NCBI GenBank assembly: GCA_025055355.1 | Contig: JANWYM010000057.1 | Location: 1 to 13,195 of the forward strand | DNA from: Abditibacteriales bacterium | GTDB taxonomy: Bacteria; Armatimonadota; Abditibacteriia; Abditibacteriales; JANWYM01 | Direction of reading: 5' to 3' | DNA length: 13,195 bases | Part shown: piece by piece, positions 12,231 to 13,195 of the stretch | Layout: each line of letters starts with the position of its first letter | How positions within the stretch are numbered: position 1 is the stretch's first letter | The notes under the pieces: model-generated | The model's database searches: none | What the model was told of the DNA's origin: nothing | What the model saw: only the letters and a program-made list of their open reading frames with translations | Program-made: the position numbers and the translations under genes

Positions 12231-13195
12231 TTATCGCCTGATCGGTGTCGGCGGGGCGCGACGCCCGGCGGCGGTGTCCCCGGTGGCGTCCTCGCGCAGG
12301 ATGCGGGCTAACTCGTCGGGGGTGGAGGATTTCTCCATCGCCGCCTCTTCGGTGATGATGCCCTGGCGCACCAGACTGGCTAAACTCTGGTCGAGCGTTT
12401 GCATGCCGTAGCGCGAGCCAGTCTGGATGGCGGATCCAATCTGGAACGTCTTGTTTTCGCGGATGAGGTTGCGGATGGCGGACACAGCGGACATGACTTC
12501 CCACGCCGCGACGCGTCCCTTACCATCAGCCCTTTTCACCAACGTTTGTGAGATAACGCCCACGAGGTTGACGGACAACTGCATCCGAATCTGCTGCTGC
12601 TGGTGGGTCGGGAACACGTCAATGATGCGGTCCACGGTCTGCACGGCGTCGGTGGTGTGTAGAGTGGCGAACACGAGATGTCCGGTTTCCGCCGCTGTGA
12701 TCGCCAACGCGATGGTTTCGAGGTCGCGCATCTCGCCGACGAGAATCACATCGGGGTCTTGGCGCAGCACGGCGCGCAGGGCATTGTGAAACGAGTGCGT
12801 GTCGCTGCCCAGTTCGCGCTGGTTGATGAGGCTGAGTTTGTCCTCATGCACGAACTCAATGGGGTCTTCGATGGTGACGATGTGTTCCGAGCGCGTCTCG
12901 TTGATGTAGTTGATGGCGGCGGCGAGCGTCGTGGACTTGCCGCAGCCCGTCGGACCGGTGACCAGCACCAGCCCACGCGGGCGCCGACAGAAGTCTTTCA
13001 GCGCCTCTGGCGCGTTCAACTCCTCCAAGGTGCTGACCTTGAACGGGATGGCGCGCTGGCACATCGTCAGCGTCTCGCGCTGCTGCATGACGTTGACGCG
13101 GAAGCGCGACACGCCGGGGATTTCGTAGGCGAAGTCCAGCTCCAGATCGCGCTCGAACGTCTCCCGCTTTTTCTGGTCCAAGATGCTATAAACTA
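12231..13195 (-). CDS. pilT: Type IV pilus retraction ATPase PilT, N-terminus beyond window
   Basis: Hexameric cytoplasmic ATPase that powers pilus retraction and twitching. The frame runs through the right edge, with 320 visible residues starting VYSILDQKKRETFERDLELDF; the TTG at 13179-13181 is not a believable start since PilT similarity continues before it. Motifs in visible numbering: Walker A GPTGCGKS (80-87), Asp box TIEDPIEF (107-114), Walker B DPDVILVGEMRD (146-157), His box HLVFATLHT (172-180), and the PilT hallmark AIRNLIRE (239-246), which separates it from PilB. About 30-40 N-terminal residues (start of the PAS-like domain) are missing. The C-terminal tail after LARILRE is short, basic and Pro-rich (GRRAPPTPIRR). 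The prepilin-like protein at 8279-9187 could be part of the same pilus biology, but no assembly genes are in the window. Confidence 0.93.
   Translation of the reverse strand, partial: VYSILDQKKRETFERDLELDFAYEIPGVSRFRVNVMQQRETLTMCQRAIPFKVSTLEELNAPEALKDFCRRPRGLVLVTGPTGCGKSTTLAAAINYINETRSEHIVTIEDPIEFVHEDKLSLINQRELGSDTHSFHNALRAVLRQDPDVILVGEMRDLETIALAITAAETGHLVFATLHTTDAVQTVDRIIDVFPTHQQQQIRMQLSVNLVGVISQTLVKRADGKGRVAAWEVMSAVSAIRNLIRENKTFQIGSAIQTGSRYGMQTLDQSLASLVRQGIITEEAAMEKSSTPDELARILREDATGDTAAGRRAPPTPIRR

Overview
The window looks like a piece of a GC-rich, probably thermophilic, Armatimonadota-like chromosome. The main lineage clue is the protein at 8279-9187, a prepilin-like protein with the FTLIE leader, a long 'AILAAILMPVFAQARAKARSA' type helix region and an HxGG...DGHAK motif, a style very common in Armatimonadota (and, in other variants, Planctomycetes). 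This placement is inference from protein style; there is no rRNA in the window.

Layout. Almost everything is on the minus strand; the only plus-strand gene is a HAD hydrolase (6129-6962). Reading the minus strand from the right edge: a twitching ATPase PilT cut by the window edge (12231-13195); a multi-pass membrane protein with a cytoplasmic-size cysteine domain carrying two CW motifs (10982-12118); a MalK/UgpC-type ABC ATPase without a permease nearby (9762-10913) followed by a good intrinsic terminator; a 574-base non-coding stretch full of hairpins; the prepilin-like protein (8279-9187) with a perfect Shine-Dalgarno; a secreted alkaline-phosphatase-superfamily hydrolase (6998-8104); then, behind a convincing sigma70-type promoter (5980-6008), a zinc-dependent medium-chain dehydrogenase (5000-5950) overlapping by ATGA an NHL-repeat lipoprotein (4002-5003); a 1003-residue membrane protein with two von Willebrand A-like regions around a glutamine-amidotransferase-like region (781-3792); and the start of a small membrane protein cut by the left edge (1-499).

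The most unusual feature of the window is how gene borders are decorated. Nearly every intergenic gap holds a short, GC-rich, palindromic or tandem element, of at least five different kinds (a GTCAT-GCGAG type element flanking the VWA gene in direct orientation; a GGCAGG/GGGAGG type element; an ACGTTT heptamer array; an 80-base CGGAT imperfect palindrome; and a 'TTTTTCAC..CTGAGG..CTCTGCGTCTTTGGCGG' type element). The last one lies inside the NHL lipoprotein reading frame and supplies the hydrophobic core of its signal peptide, and one copy of the GGCA element supplies the stop codon of the phosphatase. 

No CRISPR array, tRNA, rRNA, transposase, phage gene or defence system was seen. The best candidates for something not well described are the two-CW membrane protein between pilT and the orphan ABC ATPase, the repeat-built lipoprotein signal peptide, and the hairpin-rich leader upstream of the prepilin-like gene.
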